Assembly: GCA_022818135.1 (NCBI GenBank)
Contig: JAFMSR010000007.1
Span: 5,697,270 to 5,761,269, forward strand
Direction of reading: 5' to 3'
DNA length: 64,000 bases
From: Saxidomus purpurata
Lineage: Eukaryota > Mollusca > Bivalvia > Venerida > Veneridae
The notes beneath the pieces were generated by a model. It worked only from the letters and a program-made list of their open reading frames with translations, had not been told where the DNA came from and did not search any database. This document shows positions 11,891-24,594 of this stretch, piece by piece (within the stretch, counting starts at the first letter, position 1; every line of letters begins with the position of its first letter). A program made the translations under genes and the position numbers.

Positions 11891-12639
11891 TAATTTTTCA
11901 ATCATACCTGCATTTCTAGGGTATATGTCAGGTAATAATGACCACTCTTGGTCTTTTACCAGGTTCAACGGTTCAACATAATCATTATGGTTATGTAAAC
12001 CTGAAGACTGTAGGTTGTATCTCCGGGGGTTTGTCAGGAGCTGTGGTTCTAATTGGCTTTGAGCTCACAGTGTTTCCCCTTGATTATTAAAGCTATTGAG
12101 CTGACCCAGGGAGACTGTCATGACTTGTGTTTGTGTAAAATATGCTACACAATCTTGAGTTTATTCGTTATGAGTGTTGATTAATTAATCCTGTTGGTAA
12201 CAGCTGGTCTCCAGACCAGGTCACTGGAGTGTACATTGTTAATTGCCATCTATAAAGAGCTTTATATTAGGTAAAAAACTGTAAACTCAGCCTCTTTAGA
12301 CTTTTTTTTCCCTGTATATTATTGTGTTAACAAAACCCCAAGAACCTAGGTTATAAACTAATTCATTAACTTTTCTCTTGTAAAAGCTGATGTTATTTGT
12401 GCAATCATTATCTCTTTAAACACTATCGATCATAATAATTGTCAAACAATTGAGAAAGATAATTGTAAACAAAAGTGCTGAAATATCAACAAGAAAGTAT
12501 TGATATACAAAAAATGTACTAGCTTCTCAATGTTACCATGTCTGTAATTAATGAAATAATTGATTACCAGAATATGGGGGAGATTCTCTGGGATCCTCAC
12601 TTCTGTTATGCAGAGTAATAAAAAAAAATCTTTGTTATT
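11891..12639. other. Non-coding, nothing recognised
   Basis: An AT-rich stretch with no clear repeat ends or protein-like frames. Confidence 0.4.
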
Positions 12640-13996
12640 AGCTCGACTATTCGGAGAATATGGAGAGCTATTACAGTCACTTGTGTGTCGGCGTCGGCGT
12701 CGGCGTTGCTTCTTTGGTTAAAGTTTTGCCTGCTAAGTACTATCATGCACATATCTCAGTAACCACTTATGATATTGACTTGAAACTTTGTTCATGTCTT
12801 TAGGGGTGTCATACAGTCAAGGCAGATAACTCTTGAAAACATTTAGTACAAATTATGGCCCTTGTTTGACTTTGAAAATTTGGTTAAAGTTTTGCCTGCT
12901 AGGTACTATCATGCACATATCTCAGTAACCACTTATGATATTGACTTGAAACTTTGTTCATGTCTTCAGGGGTGTTATACAATCAAGGCAGATAACTGTT
13001 GAAAAAATTTAGTACAAATTATGGCCCTTGTTTGACTTTGAAAATTTGGTTAAAGTTTTGCCTGCTAGGTACTATCATGCACATATCTCAGTAACCACTT
13101 ATAATATTGACTTGAAACTTTGTTCATGTCTTTAGGGGTGTCATACAATCAAGGCAGATAACTCTTGAAAAAATTTAGTACAAATTATGGCCCTTATTTG
13201 ACTTTGAAAATTTGGTTAAAGTTTTGCCTGCTAGGTACTATCATGCACATATCTCAGTAACCACTTGTGATATTGACTTGAAACTTTGTTCATGTCTTGA
13301 GGGGTATCATACAATCAAGTCAGATAACTCTTGTATAAATTTAGTACAAATTATGGCCCTTGTTTGACTTTGAATATTTGGTTAAAGTTTTGCCTGCTAG
13401 GTACTATCATGCTTATATCTCAGTAACCACTTATGATATTGACTTGAAACTTCGTTAATGTCTCTAGGGGTGTCACACAGTCAAGTCAGATAACTCTTGT
13501 ATAAATTTAGTATTAATTATGGCCCTTGTTTGACTTTGAAAATTTGGTTAAAGTTTTGCCTGCTAGGTACTATCATGCACATACCTCGGTAACCACTTAT
13601 GATATTGACTTGAAACTTTTTTAATGTCTTAAGAGGTGTCACACAGTCAAGGCAGATAACTCTTGTTTAAATTTAGTGCAAATTATGGCCCTTGTTTGAC
13701 TTTGAAAATTTGGTAAAGTTTTGCATGCAAGGTACTATCATGCACATATCACAGTAACCACTTATGGTAGTTATATCAAACCTTGCAATAGTGTTCAGGG
13801 TAAATTTTGTATCAAACAATTAATTTACCAAAAAGTAAATCTATAGTTACAGATTTTGACTTTTTTTATGATTCAACTTTCCTAGTTTATACTTAATAGT
13901 TAGCAGAATTTTGTTTTGCTATTATACTGATAAAAGTTTTGTTTTATTAGCAAACACCCACAATAGTCGAGCGTGCTGTCTTATGGACAGCTCTTG
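12640..13996 (+). mobile_element. Pearl-like element, family A, complete
   Basis: The head AGCTCGACTATTCGGAGAAT with ATGGAGAGCT folds into a hairpin and is followed by a GGCGTC run (12687-12705). About six or seven units of 165-166 bp follow, each with GTTTTGCCTGCTAGGTACTA, ATATCTCAGTAACCACTTAT, TCAAGGCAGATAACTCTTG and AAATTATGGCCCTTGTTTGA. Near the 3' end AATAGTCGAGC (13961-13971) is the exact inverse of GCTCGACTATT in the head. The end is the hairpin GCTGTC-ttatg-GACAGC followed by TCTTG. Hairpin plus CTTG before a T run is a Helitron-like terminus. Units are about 90% alike, and there is no coding capacity. Confidence 0.8.
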
Positions 13997-14473
13997 TTTT
14001 GTTGTTGTACTTGCAGTAAGGCTATGCTTCAGTATTTTTACCATATTAGGGTATATATATATATAAAATAAAGAAGCCTGATCTCCTAGTAAATGAAAGT
14101 TGCCCAGGAGTGTAAATCAGCAGCTCTAGCTAGAGCTAGCCTACTGATTTCATTAAGTAGGATAAAGCAATTATCTTGATAGACAGATATAAAAATAGGT
14201 TCACACTTAATTGGACTCAGTATAAATTTTTTATCCCTCAATATCATGTTAATGCTTAAATGGCAATATTTTCCTTGTTCATGTTAACAGGCCTTGTCTT
14301 CTAGGCCATTAAAACTAACAGCTAGATGAGTGTTCAATTCTTGTTTTCAAAAAAAATGTCTGAGTAAACTATTCTCTTGTTTTAGGAAAATTCTGTGGAG
14401 TGGAAATATGTGCCAGGTTTAACTATTAGGTGAAGAGTTGTGAGCCCTTGATTTATAGAATTTAACATATAGA
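13997..14473. other. Non-coding, nothing recognised
   Basis: There are no element ends and no coding frame. It contains a short palindrome, AGCTCTAGCTAGAGCT (14131-14146), which I cannot assign. Confidence 0.4.
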
Positions 14474-15471
14474 ACCATCACAGTGTACAAATTCAGACTG
14501 TGTCAAACCAGTCGCCACCGAATATGCATACAGTAACTTTTTTCAAGTTTACTGTGCAATTTTATTTGAAGTTTCCAAGTAGAAATAGAAAGAGTACAGT
14601 AAGAATTCCAATTTTATTTGATACAGAGAAAATACCATGTATCAGGAAATATCCAAGTTTGTATTTTACATTATTTGTTTTTAAACATAGCAAAGAATTG
14701 TTGAAAATAGTTCAGCTGTTCTAAAATTGCGATATTTTGTCAATTTATGTCTTTTCGACATTGTTAAGCGAACTTTAGTAGCCACCACCATCTACAACGA
14801 TGTCTTATCCGTAGATAAGTTCCAACATTGCCGTCCATTTATTGCAGTTCTTTTGAAGAAAATACCTTTTTTGCAGTACCTGTATCGATTTGACTGTATG
14901 CATATTCGCTAAGACACTGTATGCAAATCGCAAACCATTATAAAATGACTGTATGCCTATTTGCAAATACGTCGATTTTATATTTCCAGTTATTTCAGAT
15001 ACCTATGGCTGGCTGGCAGTGCTATTATTGAAATTTGGCCTCAACACCCTTTAGTGATATCATCAACCACTCCATTAAATTTCCCGCTAACAGCATTCTA
15101 AAAATCAAAATATGATAAACATGCGACAGTCACTGTGTATATTCTGTCACAAGTGAATTTTACATGGATTGCAAAATATGGAAGACTACATTTATATCAA
15201 ATTTGTGAAACTTCTTCTTGGGACATGAGTTCGAGTCCTTGTATGGTCAATTCTTTTATCGCTATGAACAAGGTTATTTTTGCTTAAATATCTCATAATC
15301 GAATGTTTCATGACATGTTTCGACGACAGAAGATGATAATATATGACTCAATCATATACATTTCATTTACTAAAGAATGCCCCTAATTCAAACAGCAACA
15401 GAGAAATATAATACATGTACAAATATATAATTACAATAGCTCTAGCAGTACAACTCCTTTCGAATACAGCT

Positions 15472-16580
15472 CAGGGTTCCCGCTGTCGGTCGCCAATGGC
15501 GCCAAATGCGACAAAAAATAAATTCTGGCGCTAAATTCTTTCAGTTGGCGAATTTTAGTGGCGCCAACAAAATAATCTTGGCAATTTCGCCGTGTCAATC
15601 AAAAATCGATCGTCGTCTGTTGGCTAGCTTACGGAAGAAGGCGGAGCTAATTAGACGCTATCTGATAACGCGCACGTGGCCGTCTCGGTCGTGATCAGAA
15701 GTGTTAATTGATAAACAATCATAAAACGAAATATGATAGACCTCGGCAAATTTATAATACGTTGTTTGTAACACAGATTTAATTAGCGTTGCTTGGTTGA
15801 CACGACGCTGTGTATTGTTACTTTCTAATTCACAGATTGCGCTTCGGGCGATCATAACACAATTCATGTATACCCGTTTTTCCGATAATCACGTGTCATA
15901 ACAGACTTATAATTTCGGCATTGTTTTTTTGAGTCGGTAATTAAATTATTGACTTGCATGGTGCAATCTCAAGTTGCAAATTGTCCTTGACGTAAATTTT
16001 TCCTCTACATGAATATATTTTTGGCAATATTCGGCGCCTTCAAAACCTTCAGTATTCGTTAATACTTATCAATACTTATTTTAAACCATTGAACATACTT
16101 TTGGACACATTTTGTTTAATTTAAAACTGTTTAAATCGCTAAAATCGAAGAAACATTAATGTACGAAAATAAGTTCACGGACATGCGAGGTCGCGAAAAT
16201 ATGTGTCAAACGAGGAATGCGAACTGTTACTTTCATTTTTGGGTTCATGGTGCTGCAGAACACGAACAGAAAATTATGATATGCAATCCTAGAGTATCTG
16301 TGCCATAACCATTGAAGCCTCATCCTGGCTCCAGAAAATGAAATTTTGACCCTTGAAAATTTACAAAAATGTTTGAAATAAATTTCGCATCATTTAGATC
16401 TATATACAGTGTTTGCTATCATGCAATCAAATCTCAACTACAAGTGGTATAACTCCTCTCCTCCAGGGTGTTCTGTAGCCTTTGAAGACTAGTGGCTCCA
16501 ACTTTGGAGCCATTGGCGCAAACTTTTTCTGATTGGCGAATTTGTTGGCGCAAACTAAAATTGACCCAGAGGGAACCCTG
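15472..16580. mobile_element. hAT-like MITE nested in the CACAGTG element
   Basis: The inverted ends CAGGGTTCCC (15472) and GGGAACCCTG (16571-16580) enclose 1.1 kb. CAGCT flanks both sides (15467-15471, 16581-16585), so the visible duplication is 5 bp, where 8 bp is usual for hAT. The subterminal part is rich in GGCGCCAA and TTGGCGAATTT motifs on both sides, in opposite orientation. No transposase frame is seen. The end sequence resembles widespread animal hAT ends, but the short duplication leaves the class uncertain. Confidence 0.6.
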
Positions 16581-17160
16581 CAGCTGACACCTCCGCGGGG
16601 AACTGTATTCAGTGCACATTAACGAATACAGCTCCATTTGTATAGCGGAGCTTTATTCGAAGCCAAGCATATGCCAATTCGACTGAATCTCCCCCTGCTT
16701 TATTAGAATATATAAAGAACCATGATCCCTTTGTTAAAAATGTCCACAGATAAAAATAAGGAACCTTCCGTCCATCTATTTGTCCCAACATCTGTCTGTT
16801 GTCCTATCCTGTATCTTGTCTTATCTGTCCGTCTGTCAGGCCGTACACCATGATGTGTATTAGCTTCATTCCGTCAAAATTTTTTTTTGCCTTATATGTT
16901 ATCGTCATATGAAAAAAATGATATTTTATAAAAAAAAAAAAATATTTTCAATATCAGCAAAACAATAATTAAACTTCAAAATTTCATTCAACTGTCCGAC
17001 CAACAAGCGGGGACAAAAAGACATACAGCCCATGACTAAGCACTACATCCTGAATAGCGGTATAGATCCTTGTTATTTTATAATAAATTCTTTACCGCGT
17101 ATTTGTATAAAGGAATGATACGTCTATGTTGCATAGGGTCACTGGGGCACTCTATACAAA

Positions 17161-17305
17161 AAAAATACAAAAACCCCGAATACAGCTCCCATTTGATTAG
17201 GGGAAATGCATTCGTTGAAGTGCACCAAATACAGTTCCCCGGGGAGCTGTATTCGTTAATGTGTACCGAATATATCTCACGGGGGAGCTGTATTCGAAAG
17301 AAGCT
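17161..17305. repeat. Cluster of palindromic CGAATACAGCTCCCC repeats
   Basis: CGAATACAGCTCC occurs in both orientations around 16622, 17177 and 17289, and in part at 15461. At 17228-17253 two arms meet as a 26-bp near-perfect palindrome centred on CCCCGGGG (one mismatch). This looks like a short repeated inverted motif within the larger transposon. Confidence 0.6.
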
Positions 17306-18241
17306 GTATCCAGTGTTACAGTACACTTTAAACTGTGTTTTTAAATTCATACCTTGTTGGGAAGAAGGGACGAGATAAAATTCATTAAACGAAATGTTTT
17401 CATAATAAAGTTTAAAAGCAGATATTTTCGATCTTTATATGAAAGAAAATAAATTATCTTCAATGTATTTGATGATTGGCAATACTCGCTACCTACAGAG
17501 CCATTCAATAATGCAACGTACGACAAGTCAATTATGTTTCATGACAATCCCTGTACACACTAATACTTTTAAGTTGTCAAACAGGCTTCATTCATAAACG
17601 GTTACCATATTTATTCTGGTACTCTTCAATCTATGGCGTATTTTACTCCCTCAAAATAATAGGAAGAGTCATAGTAAGCTAATGTATACACAGGTCCATT
17701 CTTGAAACATTTGATAACTTTGACACCAAAATTAGTAGCGGAAGCAAGAATTGCGCTTTTAAATCAATATTACATTTGTTGCGTTCTCTGCAATTATTGT
17801 ACAGTGGTTTTATAAACAATTTTGTGTTTGCGAATATGCATACAGTGCATATCTTTAATGCATGTAAATACCGACAGTATTTTGACACATTCCTTACGTT
17901 TTAACTAGTAAGTAAGGCTGTTCTTATTACATGAATGAATGACCGAACTCAGGCAAAGAACTCTCCATATCTTTCAAAATTAAACCATTTATATGACGAA
18001 TGCTCTATGTTGCCATAATGTTTTGATTTCTTTTTCCAAATACATATAGATATTCTGACAATACCCACATCAAATATAACTATTTTACGATACAAAAAGT
18101 TAAATCACACTTACTATGCTGTCCCAATTCCTACTTAAAACTTGAAATGAAATTACACGGTAAATTTGAAAACAGTTACTGTATACATATTCGGTGGCGA
18201 CTTCGGGTTTGATACAGTCTGAGTTCGTACACTGTGACCAT

Positions 18242-18654
18242 GATTCACTTTCATGTCTTTACAAATCCAAATCAGTTTTGGACAGAATGTGCATAACAAC
18301 AACATCACAGCTAAGTACAGATAAAATATTTCTTCACTTAACCGAATTTCTAAATGTCCATTTTATTAAATTCAGTTATAAGAAAAGTATTTTGGGTAAC
18401 GACTTAAAATTTAGAACTCCAGAGTTACACATAGTGCTCTATCGAATTTTACCCAAAAAATGACATTTTACTGTCACGGTTGACCGCGTGAAACGATGAT
18501 CACGATTTTCAACTTTAGGCACAAGGATCACGTGTATCGAGAATTTAGTGCTAAATATTATTTCAATGCAATAAATGTAGAATTTCCAACTCAAAAAAAC
18601 AAAAACGATGGCAAGAACTACCACTGAATAGTGGGTTCAGTGTATTATGATTAT
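18242..18654. other. Non-coding, nothing recognised
   Basis: Right flank of the CACAGTG element. A frame at 18194-18463 overlaps the element end and has no domain signature. Confidence 0.4.
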
Positions 18655-19404
18655 GGGTCACCTGGGATTAAAATGTAGGACACCAGGTCAAATCCAAGAA
18701 AAGCCTTGTTGATAGCCTCATTATAAAGTCAATCATCATGTAAATTGGTTGGAATGTTTTTCTCGTAAAGGTCAAACAGAATGTTTGTGTAGTGATGATA
18801 CATAGTTTACAGTTGAATTTCGGTAACATTGGGTTATAGGTAGGTCATATACTCAGGTGTGCGATATAAAGCCACCTTGTTTCAGTTACATTTGGTATGT
18901 ACATAAATATGATTTTTTACACAAATGAAATGTGTTTCAATCATCTTTTCAAAGTTAATCGTATTGTGTCATATTTAGAGGTTTTGGTACCATTTGCCAA
19001 TCATCATGATCAATTCCCTTCAGGTCCAGTCCAGGAGAGGTTTAGGGGAAACTAGTCACACAATAAGATACAGTGAAGTGTAAATCTGGCAACATCAGGG
19101 GCCAGTTGGCCTACTTTCTTGTTTTGTTAGCTGCAGCAAATGAATTTGAACTGTATGTTTTGTTTTGCATGCAGATTTCAACTTGGGCATTGGATGACTT
19201 TGACCTACTGATCTACTTTCTAGTTTTTTAAGCTACAGCACTGAAATATGCACAGTTTTAATGCTGATTTCAACCTAGACCTTTGCAGACCTTGATCTTG
19301 ACTCAATGACATAGTTTCCTGTTTTTAAAGCTACACCAATAAAATTTTAACCATGGGTACAATGGTGTCTTTGGTGAGCAATATAAGACCACCATGGCCC
19401 TTTT
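18655..19404 (+). mobile_element. Fragment of pearl-like family C
   Basis: The units GGTCACCTGGGATTAAAA, CAGGTCAAATCCAAGAAAA and AATCATCATGTAAATTGGT match those at 20700-21650. The 3' end reads GACCACCATGGCCCTTTTG followed by T-rich DNA, a decayed form of the hairpin AGGGCCA-tct-TGGCCCT that ends the family at 25902-25918. Between 19060 and 19330 three looser units carry AGCTACAGC and GACCTTGA. Confidence 0.6.
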
Positions 19405-20360
19405 GTTTCTAAGTATCTGTTGTGGTTTTTTGAGACCATAATGCAGTACGGCCATTTGAGGTGTGATTTAGCTTTAATGTTCGTGAGATGATTAGATTAT
19501 TTGAAAACTTTATTCACTGTGGTTAGGGTATCTTTTGAGACCATGGCTATTTTAAAGGGTAATTTAGTTTTAATGTTTATGATATTAATTTACTTAAATT
19601 ATAAGGAAGTTATTTGTATTGACTCCAGTACTTGTGTCAATTTATTATGAAAACAGTAGAAAAGTTTACCATATTTGGCAATGATTATGTTCTGTCTTTG
19701 TGAACATTTCATGTTTTGATCTCTTTAAACCTGCAAAGAGTTGTTGACAGACTTTATCTTTATTGAGTTTTACAACTTGACCCTTGGTCAGGTGTTTGAG
19801 GGAAGTATTTGTTTAGTATGAAACTGAATTCTTTAAAGTTGTTGTTATTATATGGCAAATTCTAGTGAGAGAGGTAAGATAGTTATTAATAAAAACAATT
19901 TTCATATGACAGATTAATCAAACTTTAGACTTGCAATGTTTTTATGTAAACGCTGGATACTGTAGCTGTTTGTGGTGCTATAGGACAGAATTGTGGTATT
20001 GATCAAATTTCCCCAGCATTTCATTCAGTTTACTTTGTATAACATTTTGTATGAAATTAATTGACAGGATTTGAACAGACTGCCTGCCAAAGGTTTGATA
20101 AAAACATCAAAGCAAAATAACATAGAAAACTTTGCCTTTGTTCTAAATTGTCATCTGTGATTTATCAACCGACATACTTGCTGACATTTCGTTACCATTA
20201 ACTACAGTTTTGGCACTGGCAGAATAGATTGTTCTCATTATTCGGGCAGAATTCTGACAAGAAATTACTTTTTATTTCTGGATTATTTCCATAAACGGAA
20301 GATAAATTGATTCTATGTTGGACCTTGATGTTAGTATTGAATATGTTAGGTGTAGTTTCA
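19405..20360. other. Non-coding, nothing recognised
   Basis: AT-rich; no element ends or protein-like frames seen. Confidence 0.4.
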
Positions 20361-22472
20361 TGTTAGCTAACCTGGGGGCAGAGTGCTCAAAATGAGCTGT
20401 TGCCCATCGTCTGTAATATCTGTCTGCTTGTCACAATGTCACAATACATCATTACAACAGACAATACAACTGTTAGTCTTCAAGTTTCGAATTTGATGAT
20501 GTTTGAGAAGTCTTCAAAGTATGCTCACATGTCACTGAAAATATCTGCATCGCTTTTACAAATACAAAGGGATTTTTTTATTGGTAGATCGCCTGAGAAT
20601 GAAGTGTTCATGGTGAGCTATTGTGATTGCCTGGTTTCTGTCGTCTGTCTGTTGTCTCTCTGTTGTACGTCTACACTTAACCTTGTGTATGCAATAGAGG
20701 CTTAATTTTTCACTAGATCTTCATGAAACTTGGTCAGAATCAGACTGCCTTCATGAAGTCTAGGTCAAATTTGAATAAGGGTCATTTGGGGTTAAAACTC
20801 ACTAGGTCAAATCATAGAAAAACCGTTTGTATGCTATAGAGGTTGCATTTTCTTTGGGTCTTTATGAAACTTGGTCAGAATTATTGTCTTGATAAAGTCT
20901 AGGCTGAGTTTGAATATTGGTCATCTGAGGTCAAAATCTAGGTCACCTGGTCAAATCATAGAAAAACCTTGAGTATGCAATGGAGTCTGCATTTCACTGG
21001 AACTTCATGAAATTTGGTCGGCTGTTTTGATACGATCTAGGTCAAGTTCAAATATGGGCTATCTTGAATTAAAAACTAGGTCATCAGGTCAAATCATAGA
21101 AAAACTGTGTGTATATATACCATAGAGTTGACATTTACAACCCAGTCAGACTGGTCTGAATTTCTTTCAATGATTTCTAGGTCTAGTTCCAATCTGGGGT
21201 CAAAAAACATTATTTTCTTAATCAAAGAAATACCTTTTCAACACTCTATAGTGGCCTAGTTTTTTAGCAAATCATCATGAAAATTGGTCAGAACATTTCT
21301 CTCAATGATTTCTAGGTCAGGTTAAAAACTGAGATACTTGGAGTTAAAACTATGTCAATGGAACAAATCAAAGTAAATACTTGTTTACAGTCTGGAGGGC
21401 ACATTTAATACCCAATCATCATGAAATCTGATAAAAGTGGTTTGTCTTGATATTTTCTAGGTCACTGTTGCATGTGGATCACCTGGGATAAAAACTTAAT
21501 TGGTCAACAGGTCAATTCCAAAATACTTTAGAAGTCACATTTTATAGCCAATCATCATCACAATGTAAATTGGTAGGAATGTTTATCTTGTCATTGGGTC
21601 ACATAGAATATGTTTGTGATTATGATTATATAGTTGGTCACATCGGGTCATAAGTTATGTCTCAGGTGAGTGGTATACAGTACAGGCCTGGAGGATTATG
21701 CAAAAAACTCGAAGTGACGAGTTTTTCACTCCACACTTCGCGGGAGTAACTCGGAGACAAATAGTGTGACGTCAAGTGAGTCTGGAGTGCCTGAAGTGAC
21801 TTCAAGTACGGAGAAATATCGTGTCACTTCCCAGGAGAAAATCGCAGCACTTCGCATGGTTTTACAGGTAAATGAACAGGTTTACGGGACATAAAAATCA
21901 AATTCATTATACCCACAAAACTAAGTTTAGGGGGGTATATAGGAGTCACCCGGTGGTCGGTCGGGCGGTCGGGCGGTCATTGGACATTGGAAGTCTGTTG
22001 CATTTTCCTTGTCCGGAGCATAACTTGAAAACTACAAGTTGGAATTCAATACAACTTCATATAATGGTCAAGCACATTGGAAGAAGTGCAGTCCACAAGA
22101 ACTATAACTCCATATTGACTAATTACAGAGTTATTGCCCTTTGTTACTTTTCCTTGTCCGGACTACTGGTTGGAATTCATTACAACTTCATACAATAGTC
22201 AAGCACAATCAGAGGAAGTGCAGTGCACAAGAACTATAACTCCATCTTGACTAATTACAGAGTTATTGCCCTTTGTTACTTTTTCTTGTCCGGAGCATAA
22301 CTTGAAAACTACTAGTTGGAATTCAATACAAATTGATACAATGATCAAGCACAATCAGAAGAAGTGCAGTGTACAAGAATCATAACTATATCTTGAGTAT
22401 TTACTGAGTTATTGCCCTTTGTTACTTTTCCTTGTCCGAAGCATAACTTGAAAACTACTGGTTGGAAATCAA

Positions 22473-24594
22473 CCCAAACCAAAATCGCAAGCTTTTTAAA
22501 ATGCTTGCCCCAAGCTTGCCGCAAGCTTGCAGATGAGCTTGCGGCAAGCTTAGAATTGGAAGGGCGTGCAGTCCGCAAGCTGGCGGTTCATTGCAATCCG
22601 GGGTAAGCTTGGAGCGTTATAAGCTTGCGGTTAGAATTGGAACCTGCGGCAAGCTTTGCGAAGCTTGCGGTTCATTGCAATCCGCAAGCTTGCGCAAGCT
22701 TGTGGTTCATGAAGCTTGTGCAAGCTTAGAATTGGAACCTCGCGTGCAAGCTTGCGTGTTTTATTTGTTATTACACTCGTAAGCTTGCCCATAGAGGTAG
22801 TATTTTCTTCCGCAAGCTTGCAAACTGAAAAAAAGGAAAACAAAAGTGATACTATAATTAACATTAATTATGTCCTTTAAAAAAGTTTTATGTCTTAATA
22901 CAAATATGAAAAAATCCTGAACAGCCGACCATCATCCCAGTGAAAAAAAGATCTGGAATACCACTGGAACTTTATCTGGAATTCCATCTCAATTCCACTA
23001 TATTTTTAAATGGTAAAGTTCTGCTATTCCACTGAAATAGCTATGTTTTTCCACTGAAATCCCTTTGGTATTCCAGTGGAAATGTCATAAATACCATGAA
23101 AAATACCATTGGAATTCCATCTGAATACCAGTGGAATTTCATGAGAATACCAGTTGAATTCCATCTGAATACCAGTAGAATCCCCCTTGAATACCAATGA
23201 ATTTAAGTGTAACATTATTACATAATTTATGGTGTAATAACATAATATATGCATGCTCAGTGGAAAGATGCTGGCCTTTTATCTTCTCTAAATATTTTGT
23301 GAAATCTTTTCTATGAACAAAAATGTGCTGTTTTACTAAAAAAAAGACATGTTTGTTTTAGGAAATTTAGCATCAGTAAAAAGAAAAAAGTAAATGGACT
23401 GAATTTGAAATTGTTAGTGGTCAATTTTAAGTCACCAATTTTTTCCATACATTTATAGATTTGTTTTTCCATGTTATACTTCTGTGGTCTTTTTATTTAA
23501 TGATCACATAATTATTACTTAATATCTTCAGTAACTGCTACTCTAGACATATACATATAATGTTATATGAATCAAATAAACAATATACCTTTTCTGCCCA
23601 GCCATTGCATGCTTATTTAATCCTCAGTTAACACTTAAGTGATTTAAACCATCATTTTGTATCTTAGATTAATAATTATTTTTATGCAAATGATTACTGT
23701 CCTGTTCAGCACAAAGTTCACATAAGTATCCACATATAAACATTTCTTAAAACTTGTTCAAAACCTTTCTAACATGTCTAACATTTGAATCAACAATCAA
23801 AATGACCACTTCCTGTAGAGATCTTTCTGATAATTCCCCTCTTCCTGTAAATTGATACTGGGGTTCCAGGTGGTGATTGCACAGAACAATGTTGAATGTT
23901 ACCTTTGTATGCTATCTATTTTTATGACCAAATTCCCTGATGACCCCACACTGCCCACAGAGATTAATTACCCTGCCTCCTGTTTATATCAGTGAATGAA
24001 GATTTGCAAAATAAAGGGCAGTTACAGTACTGTTGTTCATAAAACCTGGAAAAAGGATTTGACTTATTATATAGACAGATAATTTTGGGTTCATGCTATT
24101 TCCTCTCTATTTTAGTTTCAAGTCAGTTACAGTTAAATTAATTTTAGAATCAAACTTATTCACACCTGAGAAAATAAACATTATAAATTTTGAAAATTCC
24201 CAGAATTTACTTGAAATTCAGATTCTTTATTTCAAGTCATCTAATTTGCATCCCAATATGTGGTTATAAAAATAAGCCTTCATGAAACAATGATTTTTTG
24301 AAACTTTTTCCATGTTTTTGGACTTAGAATTTTTCACTCTTTTCCATATAACTAACTACCATGAAATTTTCTAAGTCCAGTTCTAACAAAAAAGCCAACG
24401 CAAGCTTGCAACTAAAAGGGGGGGGGGGGGGGGTATCGCAAGCTGTCGCGAGCTGCAGAATTCTGATTGAAAATACTTGCAAGCTCGCGCGCTTGCAGCA
24501 AGCCTACAGAAAGCATTATTAGCCTCTGCAAGCTTGCCACAAGCTTACCGCAAGCTTGCCGCAAGCTTGTTGCAAGCATTCATTTTGGTTTGGG
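22473..24594. mobile_element. 2.1-kb element with CCCAAACCAAAAT ends and GCAAGCTTGC-rich arms
   Basis: The inverted ends CCCAAACCAAAAT (22473-22485) and ATTTTGGTTTGGG (inverse, 24582-24594) are flanked by AA. The element interrupts a family D unit exactly at GGAATTCAA|TACAACTTC, as shown by intact units on both sides. The arms (22490-22830 and 24400-24570) are filled with GCAAGCTTGC/GCGGCAAGCTT motifs in both orientations and are unusually rich in HindIII sites. The interior holds a minisatellite (22935-23190), about 1.1 kb of unassigned AT-rich sequence and a 17-bp G run (near 24418-24434). No protein is visible. Confidence 0.7.
22935..23190. repeat. Minisatellite of GGAATTCCATCTGAATACCA type
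   Basis: Degenerate units of about 20-26 bp built on TGGAATTCCATCTGAATACCA recur roughly ten times. Some are shortened or carry AAATACCAT variants. It lies within the GCAAGCTT element. Confidence 0.65.

Larger units (their letters stand above)
14479..18236. mobile_element. 3.76-kb DNA transposon: CACAGTG ends, 5-bp duplication ACCAT (Transib/RAG-like signature)
   Basis: The ends are long inverted repeats. The first 125 bp on the left (CACAGTGTACAAATTCAGAC...) match the reverse complement of 18112-18236 (CACAGTGTACGAACTCAGAC...) at about 80%. Weaker matching continues to about 450 bp, for example CTGTATGCATATTCGC on the left and its inverse at 17833-17848. ACCAT stands directly before the left end (14474-14478) and directly after the right end (18237-18241). 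A 5-bp duplication with CAC-starting ends is the signature of the Transib/RAG superfamily, and CACAGTG equals the V(D)J recombination heptamer. No transposase is visible; the interior carries a separate insertion (15472-16580) and palindromic repeats. It is probably non-autonomous. Confidence 0.7.

Noticed and set aside
15472..16580. Firm hAT assignment
   Set aside because: Ends look hAT-like, but the visible target duplication is 5 bp (CAGCT) and not 8, so only a tentative label is kept.
17070..17378. Overlapping 90-102-codon frames on both strands
   Set aside because: They arise across palindromic repeat copies inside a transposon, and both strands mirror each other.
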